This document shows positions 49,301-62,300 of a stretch of 64,000 bases of DNA, piece after piece; the first letter of the stretch is position 1; every line of letters begins with the position of its first letter. The stretch is from Maratus speciosus (Eukaryota > Arthropoda > Arachnida > Araneae > Salticidae). Made by a program: the position numbers and the translations under genes. The stretch lies in NCBI GenBank assembly GCA_963932465.1, contig OZ010799.1, positions 277,299,164-277,363,163 of the forward strand. The letters are read 5' to 3'. The notes under the pieces were generated by a model, which made no database searches, was not told where the DNA came from, and saw nothing but the letters and a program-made list of their open reading frames with translations.

Positions 49301-51847
49301 GATCTGTTACTCTGTGTTTCATCTGAAATGAACATTTGGAACTTTTTTGCTCTTAAAGCTCTTTTTTACACTCCTTCTTCGTTTCGTTTGATTTCTGATG
49401 ATACTTTATTCTATTGTAAAATAATTTTCTATACATTTTTTTCCTTTCATGTTTTTTACAATCTGTATTTTGAAATTTGTAACATTAATTTTTACTTTTT
49501 TTACGCATTTTAACCAATTTAGGGGCGGTGGGATATATTATATCGCATTAATTTTAACCAAGATTCGCAGCAGAAACTTTTAATTAAATTTTATATTTGT
49601 AACTTTGGAAGAAAAAAGTTGCAAAATTGCTTTTACTTATTTTAAAATACATTTTTTCGAATATTTCGGTGTGAATTCAACATCACAGAGACACAATTGC
49701 TTGCTCCTCAAAGGCTATAAAATTTTAATACATATTATACTCTTTTTGTATATCTAATACACAAGTATTGTGGGTTTTGTTCCACATTTAGTACAAAACA
49801 GTAAATATCTAATTGTGTGCTTTGGGACACATATGGCACATACTACAAAAATGCATATTTAAAAAAATATATATGAAGTCTGAATTTTTTTCATTATTTT
49901 TCCTGTATTTGTGACTACCTAAAGTAGTCAAATTATTTTTTTCATAAAGAAAAGAAAAATCGTGCAGTGAAGGGTTAAATAAAAATTTTGATTTTAGATT
50001 TCTCTCGCAAAATTTGTAGAAACCAAACCCGAATGTTATTTCTATTGTAAATGTTCTCAATACTCACCAGAGAAGTCTTTCTTTGGTAATACTTTGTATT
50101 TAAAAAAAATAACTAGACAGTACCCGTCAAAATTTGACGGTAAATAGCTTGAATGTTTTATTAGAGAAATTCTTGAATTTTTAATTAATAATTGAAATTG
50201 TGACAAATTTCTATATTGCATAATTGATTCTTATTTCTTTAAGACGATAGAGGATGCTGTCAGCCAAACCTATTCAATGAAGTCAAAGAATTTTAAGTTT
50301 ATAATTTACAACCCATTTATTTCGCTTGTTTTTTTTTTTTTGTTTTTTTTTGTTTTTTTTTTCTTTTTTTAATCAGAAATGTAACTAAAAATATTGGGTA
50401 GAGCATTTATTTTTACATGCTGCTGTCTCATTTTTTTCGAATAAAAAACAATATTTATTATTTATTTTTATTTATTTATTTTTTAACTACATGACCATTA
50501 AAAGCTGCCATGAATTTTATTTTTATCAGTCTCATTCTCTAAAACCTTAAATTCTAAACTTGATGCAGCTAACAATGTTAATACATATTTTATTGCTTGA
50601 ATTTTATTTTACATTTTTATACATTTTTTAAATATTAAACCATGGATATCAAGGTAATTTCTTTTATGAATATTTTTCTTTCTTTCCCTTTTATTTTTTA
50701 CGTAAAAGAAAGGCAAACTTTTCTTTCTGACACACACACATCTATATATTCTTGATAAAGGGACATTAAATATAGCAAAAATTGTAGATCAGTTCAATTT
50801 ATTTAATTGATAATTACATGCAAAATATTTTAAATATTAAATTACCATTATTATTTCTTTTAATATTGTTAAGTGTTAAATTTTATTAATTATAAAGCAT
50901 TCAAATAATGCTAATAATAAAATAAAAATCATAACTTCTCCTCCTAATAAAATATGTCATTATTGAAATAAATTATCGCCAAAAATATGACAGAAGAGCT
51001 TTTGCCGGGCGTTGGATTCGAACATGTGCCCTCTACAAAAATTCAGAGCTTTAAGCTGGTGATTTAGACCTCTCCGCCACCAGGAACTCATTCTTTTTTT
51101 TACTTTAAATTGAAGAAGTCCGAAAAAGAGTTTTGGAGCATGCGCATATGCCCGAAAAATCGATGCTTACATAAATAGCTTTGTGTTTTAATATATATGA
51201 TAATAATCAGACCAGTGAGAGCGTACAACAAAGAAGAATGATCTACAAAACAAACAATCTGAACGAAATAATATCTCACCCTGACAAGAGAAGTGCATGA
51301 TCCCATCTTGGAGATTTCATACGACCATAATGTCTCCTGTTGTGCTGCCAGATGCAAAAATTTGTTAAATAGGTGTCAATATTGTCTGAAGGATGGAGTT
51401 CCTAAAAATAAACGAATAAAACTTTTTACACGAATATATAAACTACGTTCAGAGATCAGTATCGAAAATCTTGTGAAAAGTGAAAATCGAAATTGGTTAA
51501 ACATACAAGATGCCCGCCCCCACCTTATAAGAAAACGAACTTTATATTCAATAACATTAAGAAAAAAGAATAAACCCGCGAAATCGAACTTTTTCAAACG
51601 GATTGCGATGTTTTAAACGTAGAACTGCAATCTTTAATTTAGCATAGTCTGTTTTTCATCATTTTGAACGGTTCGGCCGGTGCGCGTTACGAAAGGCAGA
51701 AAAAAAAAACTCCGCTTTCGCATTTTAACCCTTACCCGGGCATAACAAATCTGTGTCTAAAATGTTGAAAAGATTGGTTGCCACCAGGATTTGAAAACAG
51801 AAACATTTGAAAATAAAAAGAGGACTTTATTACACTTGCATTATAAA

Positions 51848-51888
<41 letters not shown>

Positions 51889-54800
51889 TGCGAATCTATC
51901 AATTTTAAATAAAAATGAAGTGGGAAGCATATTCCCACTACCCGTGTAAGGGTTAAGATGTTCTCTGCTTTGGCGCTCCGAAACGGGATTATTAGCATGC
52001 ATCGTGCGACGTTTTTTCGTAACCCCTTTTTAATTGCGGGTTTTAATTAATATATCAAGTAATTATCAACAAATGAAAAATCTGAACATCACATGCAGCA
52101 GAACCTGCTTTGAACTATCTTCATCTAAATTTTCAGAACCCTACACGGATTTTGATAGCTATCGCAGACAGATAGACACATAAACATCTTTCTTTCAATA
52201 TTATAGAATATCCATTAATTATAATAAAGTTAAAATAAATAACATGTTTGTAATGTCGTGCATACATTTTCTATTTAGGAATTTGAAAATTAGCCTGAAT
52301 TTTTGCCAATAGATGACGCTTCGTTTTCTTAGCCTGTAATAATGTTCTAATTAATGTATAAAACTGGATGAATGCTCTAGTCTGTTTTAGCCTGATAGCA
52401 GCTTGAAATGTGGATAAAAAGGCTTGAATTTGTAGTTGCAACTAAACTCTGTGGCGCTACAATCCATTAAGAATCTTTGTCTACAGTGCCCAATCATGTT
52501 TACTAGGCCTCGAGATACTATGCAGCATATGAACCAGCCAGGTGGTCAGCTTAACGCGGAACACGCAGTGTTTAGTTCTCAAGCAAGCTTGGTAGTCATT
52601 CTATCGACACTGAAGGGATGAAAGGCTGAGGGCACCTTGCGAAAGCCAGAAATCGAACTATGTACCCGTAGCGTGGTAGCACTACACTCTGACCACTAAG
52701 CTACCTGGCTTCTGAAGTTATAACTAGTAATTACTGCGATAAATAAGTGGAATGCTAAAATTCATCTTTAAAAATTAAAAAAACATAAAATTACATTGTT
52801 TTATTAGTTAAAAGATTATGAAAAACTTTAAAAGATGTTAAACTACATTATCCAATTCTATCATTTTCAAATATATACATAGTGATCCTCAGGGACGAAA
52901 TGCAATTATGATCTTTTACGTAATGAAGCACATTATGTGTAATTTCAATTTCTTAGAGACGGAGAATTAGCAACAACAATATGAAATGTTGTCAAAGAAT
53001 GCAAATAATTGTATAAAAATAATATATATGCTTTGAGAAGTAATTAAAATGTTATCGTACCTGCGGTTGAGTTTTTAAAGTTTCCATCAAAACTAGCCGT
53101 ATATCTGGAGATTTACCAAGTGACGAATGTTGAAACAATCTCTGAACCTAGAAAGCAAATAGACTACTTGAGTTAGGTAGTCGGTAGTAGACCTCATAAA
53201 AAAAAATTAATACAGCTGACAAACCTTGCGATTTTTTGAGCACCACTTTTTCCGAACAAAATACTAGCTTTATTTAATGACAGAAACTCGAGTTGCGATT
53301 AAATAAGATGAAGATTCGCAAATAGTGGGGCTCAAAAATTGGATTGAGTTGGGTTGATTGTTGACGGCCAATTATCTACACGAGGGATATAGGCCCTAGG
53401 GGGAGTGCCTTCCGTGGAGGTCTTTCTAAGGGAACCTAATCCGTATTAACGCATGGAAATCCACGGCTCGAAGAAAACCACGAAAACTCCGAACGATTAG
53501 GCCGACGGGCGCGATTGGGTTCGAACCCAGCACCTCCCGTCTACCAGCTTCGAGAGCAGAACCTCTCAGCCACTGGTGGGGCCTCAAAAATTGGAAGGTT
53601 TAACAGCTATGTCAACTAGTTAATCCATTTCCGCTAGAAACATCAGGGGCCATAAACACAGAACGGCGGTCAGTGAAAAAGTATCTCATTTGGGCGCACA
53701 TATAAGTATTTTTTCTTGGCTTTATGAATGAAAATATACGTTTATAATGACATTTTCATTCGTGGAAGCATTTTGCCGTTCTATGTTTAGAGCAGTGGTT
53801 CCCAGCCATTTTTTGGCCGAGCCCCACCTAAGAATCTATAAAATCATGATGTCCCTTCTCCCTTCTATATCATATACATATTGTCGCATAAAAAATAAAC
53901 TTCCATTTTCCCAGATGGATCCGAAAATAGCATTAACTCTGATAAGTGATTTCACATTCTCAAAATCATATTTTTTCTAATTACAAGTATGCTTTTAACC
54001 TAACTCCATGAATGCAGTGATGCCATGGATCTTTTCATTTACATCTACAAAAGTTTTATTGTTTTTTGGCAACTTACCTCAAATTTAAATGTGAAAAATA
54101 GTCTACATTTTTATTTTCGTAAAATTTCTTGAAATCTCTCTCATATTTTGTATTACATCTGATCAAATTGATACATTTTATATGGATTTTAGTTCTTCAT
54201 TAAGAATAAGGGATTGTTTATCGCCAAGACTGTATGGATAACATAATTCACAGGTGAAATTTCCGGATTCGCGCTTTTATCCATTTTAAGTTACTATTTT
54301 TATTTCCTCTTATAACATTATTCTTTGATAGTGGGCTTTTTACCCCATTATTATTATTTGGCCACCACGTTTTTTCCCATTTTAAATTTTAAAATGCATA
54401 TGTCATAACCCTTTCCTTCCGTGATGTGCATGGGGTTTTATTAATTTCATAAATGTAGCACCTCATTTAGATCCTTCAAAACATTTTTTTTTAGATTAAA
54501 CATGTCTAAATTGTCAATTTTAGATATACCCTACAAAATTTCGTATGTAAAATTTCCCTCATACAAGTTTTTTTAAATAAATGGTAAAAAAAAAAAAAAA
54601 AGATAAGTGTAATTTACTAAAATAATATTACAACCAAAAAAATTAGAATAATTTCTTAATATATATAAAAGGTGTCAAATTATTAAAAAAAAAAAAAAAA
54701 TTCACATAATTATTCCGGGGTCAGTGTATTTTTGAACTTTTAAATGGAATCGTTTCGAAAATTAATTTTCATTCAGTTATTTTTTTTTTAACCTATTATT

Positions 54801-57800
54801 TCTATTTTTAGACTAAAACACTATTTTCATCAGAAAATTTGCTAATAAGAAATCTGAAATTACCCCCCTGAAAAGTCATATCCCCCCCCCCCCTGTGGTG
54901 TGCACGCCCCACGTTGGGAACCACTGGTTTAGAGCCTCATATAAATCCACTAGACATTTAATCACCTCAATTAGCTAAAACATTTTAGGCTTCTATTGTT
55001 TTTAGCTTATCCGCTCTTCGTGATAATTCTGAAATGACTTAATCAAGTTCTCATATTAACCCCTTAATTCTCGCTCCCGTCAATATCACGGGCTGAGGTG
55101 TCGTTCGTTATTTCTCGTGCCCGTCATATTTCCGGGCGGGAGATTTAATTGTTTGAAAAAAGGACTGAAACCAGAAAAATTTAATTGGCATTTCGGTGTG
55201 AAGTCTTTGAATATTACCAGATGCGTTTGGTGTTTGGCGCTGATTGTGATGTTGGACTTTATATTGCATGTTTCGAAGTATGTCTCACGCAAAAAACATT
55301 ATTAATAATCAAAACTTAATTATGTATATATTATTTCAAATATTGTTTTTAAAAATTTGTGTGATGAGGATAAATAAAGATCTAAGATGTGAAAAATAAA
55401 GGTGTTATTCGTGTTATTTTGTATGGTGTAAAACAAACATTAAGACACAGAATTCTCCCATGAGGGCCTTTCTATTGGGAGTACAAATTAATTAGGTCCG
55501 GTTTTTTTTCGTTAAAAAAACATTTTATTTATTATCAAAATGAAAAAACATGTTATTCAAAGTATTGTCCATCGGCAGCCACAACCTTTGTCCACCTTTC
55601 TGGCAATTTTCGGATTCCATTTCTGAAAAATGAGTCCTCTCTGGACGCAAACCATGAATCGAGCCATTCTTGAATTTCTTCGGAAGAAGGGAAGCGGTGT
55701 CCAGCCAAATCGTGAAGCATCCGTCGGAACAACCAATAATCAGAAGGAGCAATGTCTGGCGAATACGGCGGGTGGGGTAGGACCTCCCATTTCAACGTTT
55801 CCAAGTAATTTTTAACGACAATTGCCACATGGGCCACATGGTCACCAGGCCGAGCATAGTATTTTCTCTTCTTGGGGTTATCGTAGTGTATCCACTTTTC
55901 GTCTCCGGTAAGAACTCGATGCAAAAAACCTTTCCTTTGTTGTCGTTCGAGCAGCAGTCCACTGATGAAAAATCGCTTTTCAACGTCGCGCGGTTTCAAC
56001 TCGTATGGGACCCAATTTCCTTGCTTTTGAACCATTCCCATGTTTTTTAAGCGCACGGAAATTGCTTGCTGAGTGAGTCCCAACGATCCTGCAAGCTCTT
56101 GTTGCGTTTGGCACGGATCTTGATCGAGCAATTCCTCCAATTCGGCGTCTTCGAACTTTTTCGGCTGGCCCGGGCGCTCCTTGTCTTCGACACTAAAATC
56201 ACCATTTTTGAAGCGTCGAAACCACTCTCTACATGATTTATCAGATGGCGCAGATTCACCATATACTTCCACAAGCGATCGATGCGCTTCAGCGGCACTT
56301 TTCTTCCAATTAAAAAAGAAAATCAAAACTTCCCGCAAATGTTGTTTATTTAACACAAAACTCGACATATTGAATGCTCAGAAAACCAATTTTGTTGTAT
56401 AAAACTCGAAGCTTCGTTGACTGAATATGGTTGACAAAGGTCAAACCTTTCTAACAATGCCAAAAACATCTATCATTATTCAGTAAACAAATCAGCCAGA
56501 GCCATCTATTGAAAGCGGACCGAATTAATTTGTACTCCCAATATAAATGTGAATTTGTTCTATAATATCTTTTTTTTTGCGCCTTAAAAAAAAAAAAAAA
56601 AACTAATCGGATATATATTTTTTTAAAACCATATAGAGTGGAACCTCTTTTATCCAAAATTCTCGGTTAACCAAAATCCATTCTTAAAGCTTTTTTTTTA
56701 ACTATCATATTCCTTGTGTGCAAGTGTTCCTTTCGGAACTGTGAGTACATATAAATATTTTCGATCCCCTTTCTTAGGGTTCCTTTGACTTTAACTTGAG
56801 CTCCCGTAAGCTACGAAGTGGAATGAAGTAAACGAACAAATTAGCAATTCTGAAGCTTTTGAATGTTTTGAAAAAGGTTTGGCATGGCTGGAGCAGCAGT
56901 AAGACTGAGATACTGGTGAAAAAATAATATTAAAAAACTCCGTGATAGTGTTTTAAAGCAAAGGCAATCGAAACTGCGACAAACAAAACATTTTTTCAAA
57001 CCGTTGTGATATATGTAAAAGATACTTAATTTCAAAATTAAAATTCAGGTAATTTATTCTTGTCTCTATTTTGCTATTGATTTATTTTTATTAAGCACTT
57101 GTTATCATAATAAGAAATATTGCATATATTTCTCCTTCATCTTAAAATTGAAGCATTCTCGATTATCCGAAAATTTCGATTTTCCGAAAGAGAGTCGGTC
57201 CCAATTATTTCGGATAATCGAGGTTCTACTGTTATTATTCAATTTCTGTAATAAAAAAAATAAATACTTTTTTGATTTTTTTCCCAAATATTAAGCGATC
57301 TTTAAGGGGTTAAGATTAACTGCTTTCTGGTGGAGCCATCGTCATTAAAAAATGTATAGATTGTGCAGTTGTTCTTAGTCAAATACCAGGAAAACGAATG
57401 TCATTATTTCTATTTTCTTATAAAAAGAAAAGATCTTTCAAAAAAAATGCTGTAAAAATTGGTATTTTAAGTCGATTTGTGAGAGGAGACATTACGGAAA
57501 AGGTCGTCGTCATGGACCAATTGATTGTAATTCCAGATGTTACCCATTCATGAGAAAATGAACTGTACTATTTGATTTGTAGATACTTTGATAGCAATAT
57601 CTGCAAACTTCATGCATTAATGCGCATAAATAAGTTTGTGAATGTATTTAGAAAGTTCCACAATAAATAGGAAAAAAAAGAGAACAGGTTTTAACTTAAG
57701 GTAAAAAAAAAAATGCAAACCAATTTACCGCATTCATCATAGTTAACACAAACGTGCTCATTTGCCTATCAGTGTCGGTGGGAAACGTCCTTCGCATCTG

Positions 57801-59257
57801 ATCATAGAGGGCCTGATCGATGAACACTGCCGTTTCGATGACAGCAGGGGACTTCTCACTCGTTGATCGACGTTCTCTTGTCCTGTTGTTGTCTGACAGT
57901 TCTTCAAATGATGTAACATTATTCGAAGAGGCAGGAATTTCGAACAACAATTTTTCTTCGGTTTTGTTGTAAACAGACCAGTGTTTATTTTTCCTCAGAG
58001 CTACAAATAAAAAATGAGAGAAATACTTAACCGATTATTAAATAACAAATATTTTGAATAATCATGAGGGAAGAATAGTAGTCTGATGGATAAAGTTATT
58101 AATGCATATATGATGGGTTAAAAAACTTTATAAAAGGCCCGATTTCTGAGTGACAACGTTGCCCAGACAAGCGCGTATGTGTTTGTGCGTCCACAGACGT
58201 GTTAAGGATAAGTTCCAAATAAGAAAACCATATGATCTTCAAGGATATAGAGGGTGTTCGCACATTTTTTAGACTATTTTCTTAGTACTCACAGAACTAT
58301 TTTACTTAGAATATTTGCGTTTTAAATGTTCAATTTGGTAACCATGTTTCGTACGGATACCGTTATTTCTCCAAGAAAACTACCAGTATCTTTTTATAAA
58401 AAATGAAATCTAGGTTAAACGCGCAAACTTTCGCCTTCATTTAAGAAGAGATTTTCTATAAGATAATACTGCCACCGAAAAATTTTCTGGTCTGCAAAAT
58501 TCAAGGAGACGTACGAACCATGGTAACCCTTATTCTGAACTACCTTTCCACAACGTAAATTTAATGACAATTATGCCTTTTGTAGTTTTGGAAGAGGTAT
58601 TTGGACCCATTCCTCTCGAACAGCTGTTCAAAGTCCATGAAGGGTTATAGGTCGACGTTTGAATAACGATTTCTAAAAGTCCAAAAGCCCAAAAATCCAT
58701 GGGTGATACATGAAGAGATTTATCAGATATGTCAGTGAAGGTTTAATCCCTGATACCCGTTTCTCGTTCTATTTTTTTTTTTCAAGGAAATTAAAAGTGG
58801 ATTGTTATGTGTGACTGCTTGCTTTATCTTGATGTAGTTCAACAGATTGATGGCACTGGAGGTAAAGAGATGGTATTTCATGTTTGAAGATTGGAGTAAA
58901 ATATGTTTCTCCCAGGTGGTTTAAAATAATTGAACATTAAAAGAAAAGAAAAATTAATAAGCATTTTATTTAACGGAGGGAGATCCACCTCTTGGACTCT
59001 CCGTGGCAAAAAAAAAAAAAAAAAAAAAAAAGATAACTCTGTTTTTTCCTTTTACATTAAAAAATTATCCTAAACGGGTGTTCAGAAGAGGGGGGGGGGG
59101 GATCTGTCCTCTGATGAAAAAATGAAAAAACTTTTTCAATTTTCCATTTTGAATAAAAGCCTGTAGAACCTTACTTTTAAGTATTTCTTGTTTTTTACTT
59201 TCTGTGTATTTTTTTTAATATTCACGTGTTTAAAAATTGTCTTGCACGGGAGTTTTC

Positions 59258-59305
<48 letters not shown>

Positions 59306-62300
59306 TTTATAGTTCTTAGATCATTTCAAGTGTATTCCTTCATTTTTAAAAATGCTGTTTAGGTTTCGAACTACAAGCATTTCTGTTTGAAAAACTTGTA
59401 TCTGCATGGATATAGTTCTGCCGGCGCATATAAGAATCTGAAATACAGAGGGGGAAAGGGGGAAGGGGACTGCTCTATCCACCGCTCTCTAAATGAGGAT
59501 TGCCTTTGGATATTTTTTTTTATATTTGTGACAAACTCAACAAATGAATATGCAACATGTAATAATCTTAATTTTAAGTATTTTTCATATGAATTTTTAA
59601 CTCTGCTACACTTTTTGTGCGTTTTTCTTACATCCTTATTTTTACTTTGTAGAAAAAAGGTACATAATAGAAAGATAAGCTCAGCATTTCTGAATTCAGC
59701 TTACCGAAAAGTAATAAACACAGTTAGAAAAAAATAATATTTAGCACCGAGGTCTGCAAGGGCCGGGCCTAGTCACTACTCTTTCCGCTCCGGGCTGTCT
59801 CGAGGCTTACTTTTTCTGAAGGATCGGGTCGGGCTGGGCCAGGCCGAACTTATTTTTCCTTACCAAGCCATGTTTTGATTTTCCTAGGTCTTTACGTGCC
59901 AATTTTTTCAATCCCGGTCTCGACCAAGCCTGTATGAAAATCATTATCTCTGCGTGGCCTGGTCTTTGTAAAGATCACTAGAATTTGGCCCTGACCAAAA
60001 ATTCTTCCAAAAAATGCATATATTTTTAAATCACCATTATTCTACAATTAAACCTTAAAATTTATTATTTTTAAAGAATACCAGATTACTAGACAATAAA
60101 ATTAAAATACAGTAAAACGTGTGAAAAAGAACCTTCCTATGACGGAATCCTCTCTTAAACGGAAAAATGCGTTGATCCATGCAAACTGAATATAATAATA
60201 CGTGTGGAAATAGTATGATACATTTTCATCTGCTAAGAAGGGAACTTATCTATAATGCAATCTTTTTCTTTCCTATGCGATTCCGTCTTAGAAGATTTTA
60301 CTGTAAGCATTTTTCAGATTTTTAAGTCTTCAATACATGAAATGTGGATTAATGATATTAATGATAACTGAAACATTTGCATACAAATAGATTCATTAAA
60401 AAATAAATATCGCAGCCAAGGGCTCTTCTTTAAAAATGAACTTTATAAACATGAAAAAAAAAAGAAGCTAGAATAAGTATTTTAGGTCAGAACTCTTCGT
60501 ACGAGACAATGTTTAACTAAATCGATGTAAAAATCCATGTTTTGTAGAAAAATTATCGGGCTGGGCCAGTTTCGGACCGAGATTTTAATTTTTTACCGTG
60601 CCGGAACAATATTTCTTTTGTACGGATCGGGTCGGGCTCATGCCTAACTTTTAACTTTTATACCGGGCCAGGTTCGGGATGAACTTTGCCCATGGGTCGT
60701 GCTGGGCTCGGTCCTGGAAATTTCGGCCCGTGCAGACCTCTAATTAGCACACTAGTGTAATAAGCTTTTTGTTTTGTGGTTACCACAAATATGAAATTTT
60801 GATCACACATAACAACAGGGATGTCATTGTCGACTTTCTTGGATAACAGTAATCTTAAATAATAACCTTTTTGGCAGGTGACTACAGCATTTGCAAAGTA
60901 AAACTGTACCAGGAAGTTTATTCTTTTGAAATAGTGGTGGTCGAAACAGTCACCAGTGCCACCCCTGTACCTGTAAGCTTTATTTCGTTATCGAAACTAC
61001 TCTGCTGATTTTATAATCTATTAGTATCTTAAAAGGTTTTATAAGTCTTATTTAGTTCTTATGGTATATTATCTTGCTACAGTGCGTTTAAAAACTTTAA
61101 GGACAGCAAAAAATTGTAAAAAATTCGATAAATTTAAAATGCGATAATTGAAATGGTAATTTAATGTTGAACATAAAATGGAAATACTAATATAAAAGTC
61201 AACAAAATGCATCTGTGAGCCTTTTATTGCGATAAAATAATAATTATGCAAAAAAATCACTATTGTTGCCTGTGCAAAAACTTTAAGACACTACTTTTTT
61301 TTAAATAGAAAAGCTACGTATAGTTATTATTCATTTGCATATTAAAAACTCTTCAGTATAGTGATTTTCCTGACCTTCTTTTACTAAGAGTTGTCTTAAT
61401 TTTATAATAATGCCAAAAGCAAGTAACCTGACTGATTATGAAAGAGGTGCTGTTAAACCTTTTGCACTGTCATAAATCAATTACAGGTCTATTGCAATCA
61501 GATAGGGAGATTTAAAACTGTCATAAACATTTTATAAGGTTAAAAGAAGAGTATGAGAAAAAAAAAACGCTGGAGGCAGACCAAAAGCCTTCTCACCCAG
61601 AGATGAAAGGAAAGTTTTAAAGTCAGCATCAACCGAAAAATACTTAAGTAAAGAAATTTTACAAACAACTGGGCTCAAAGTGTGCAAGAAAACAATCTGT
61701 AATACTATTAATCGGCCTGGGATCTTCCAATATACAACAAAATTGTACAAACCACATTTACTGATTAGCCACAAAACCCAGAGTTTACTGTTTGAAGACA
61801 AGTGATGACATAGGACGACAAATGGCTGCAAATTATTTTCTCCGGTGAAAAGAAATGGAACTTAGATGGTCCTGATGACTGGAAATATTACTGGCATGAT
61901 TTGAAAAGAGAAAATGAAATTTTCTCGAAACGTCAGTGAGGTAGCGGATTTATTATGACATGGAGCTGCTTTTCATTCAATGGCGTGCGGTCACTTACAT
62001 TCCTATCAGGAAAAGTTAATTCAAAGGTATGTCTAAAACGCTTTCTGACCATCTTCTACCTGTTGCAACACTTCTGGCAGGAACAAAATGGGTTAGGATA
62101 ACTAGGTTAACGCCCCTATCCACACAAGCCGTGAGACAAAACTCTGGTTCCAGAAGAAAAAAGTTGAAGTTTTGTAATAGCTATCCAGAAGTCTTGATCT
62201 AAACTATATCGAGAACTTATGGGGAGATCTAGCAAAACGAGCTTATAAAAATGGAAGACATTTTCCCTCAACTACAGAACTCAGACCCACGATTGAAGAT

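Larger units (their letters stand above)
46756..49974 (+). mobile_element. piggyBac element, end-to-end but with decayed transposase
   Basis: TTAA 46752-46755 and 49975-49978; ends CCCTTCACTGCACAG / CGTGCAGTGAAGGG. Subterminal GTGCCATATCTGGCACATAC is echoed by GACACATATGGCACATAC near the right end. 3219 bp, normal for piggyBac. A degraded CCCCTTGAGGGGC-type MITE lies at about 49515-49725 inside the 3' part. Confidence 0.92.
55060..57309. mobile_element. CCCCTTAA-family TTAA element with two nested transposons
   Basis: TTAA 55056-55059 and 57310-57313; ends CCCCTTAATTCTCGCTCCCG / GCGATCTTTAAGGGG match the MITEs 12693 and 38375. It keeps a piggyBac-like coding end (about 55150-55305) and has a mariner at 55475-56541 and a Tigger-like element at 56636-57232 inside. 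About 0.58 kb of own sequence remains. Confidence 0.75.

Noticed and set aside
7470..53585. tRNA genes
   Set aside because: A/B boxes are present but acceptor stems and anticodon arms do not form properly and each is followed by a repeat body shared with other loci, so they are SINE heads.
59387..59737. 116-codon plus-strand frame
   Set aside because: Composition and lack of motif suggest chance; it lies next to homopolymer tracts in an ADAMTS intron.
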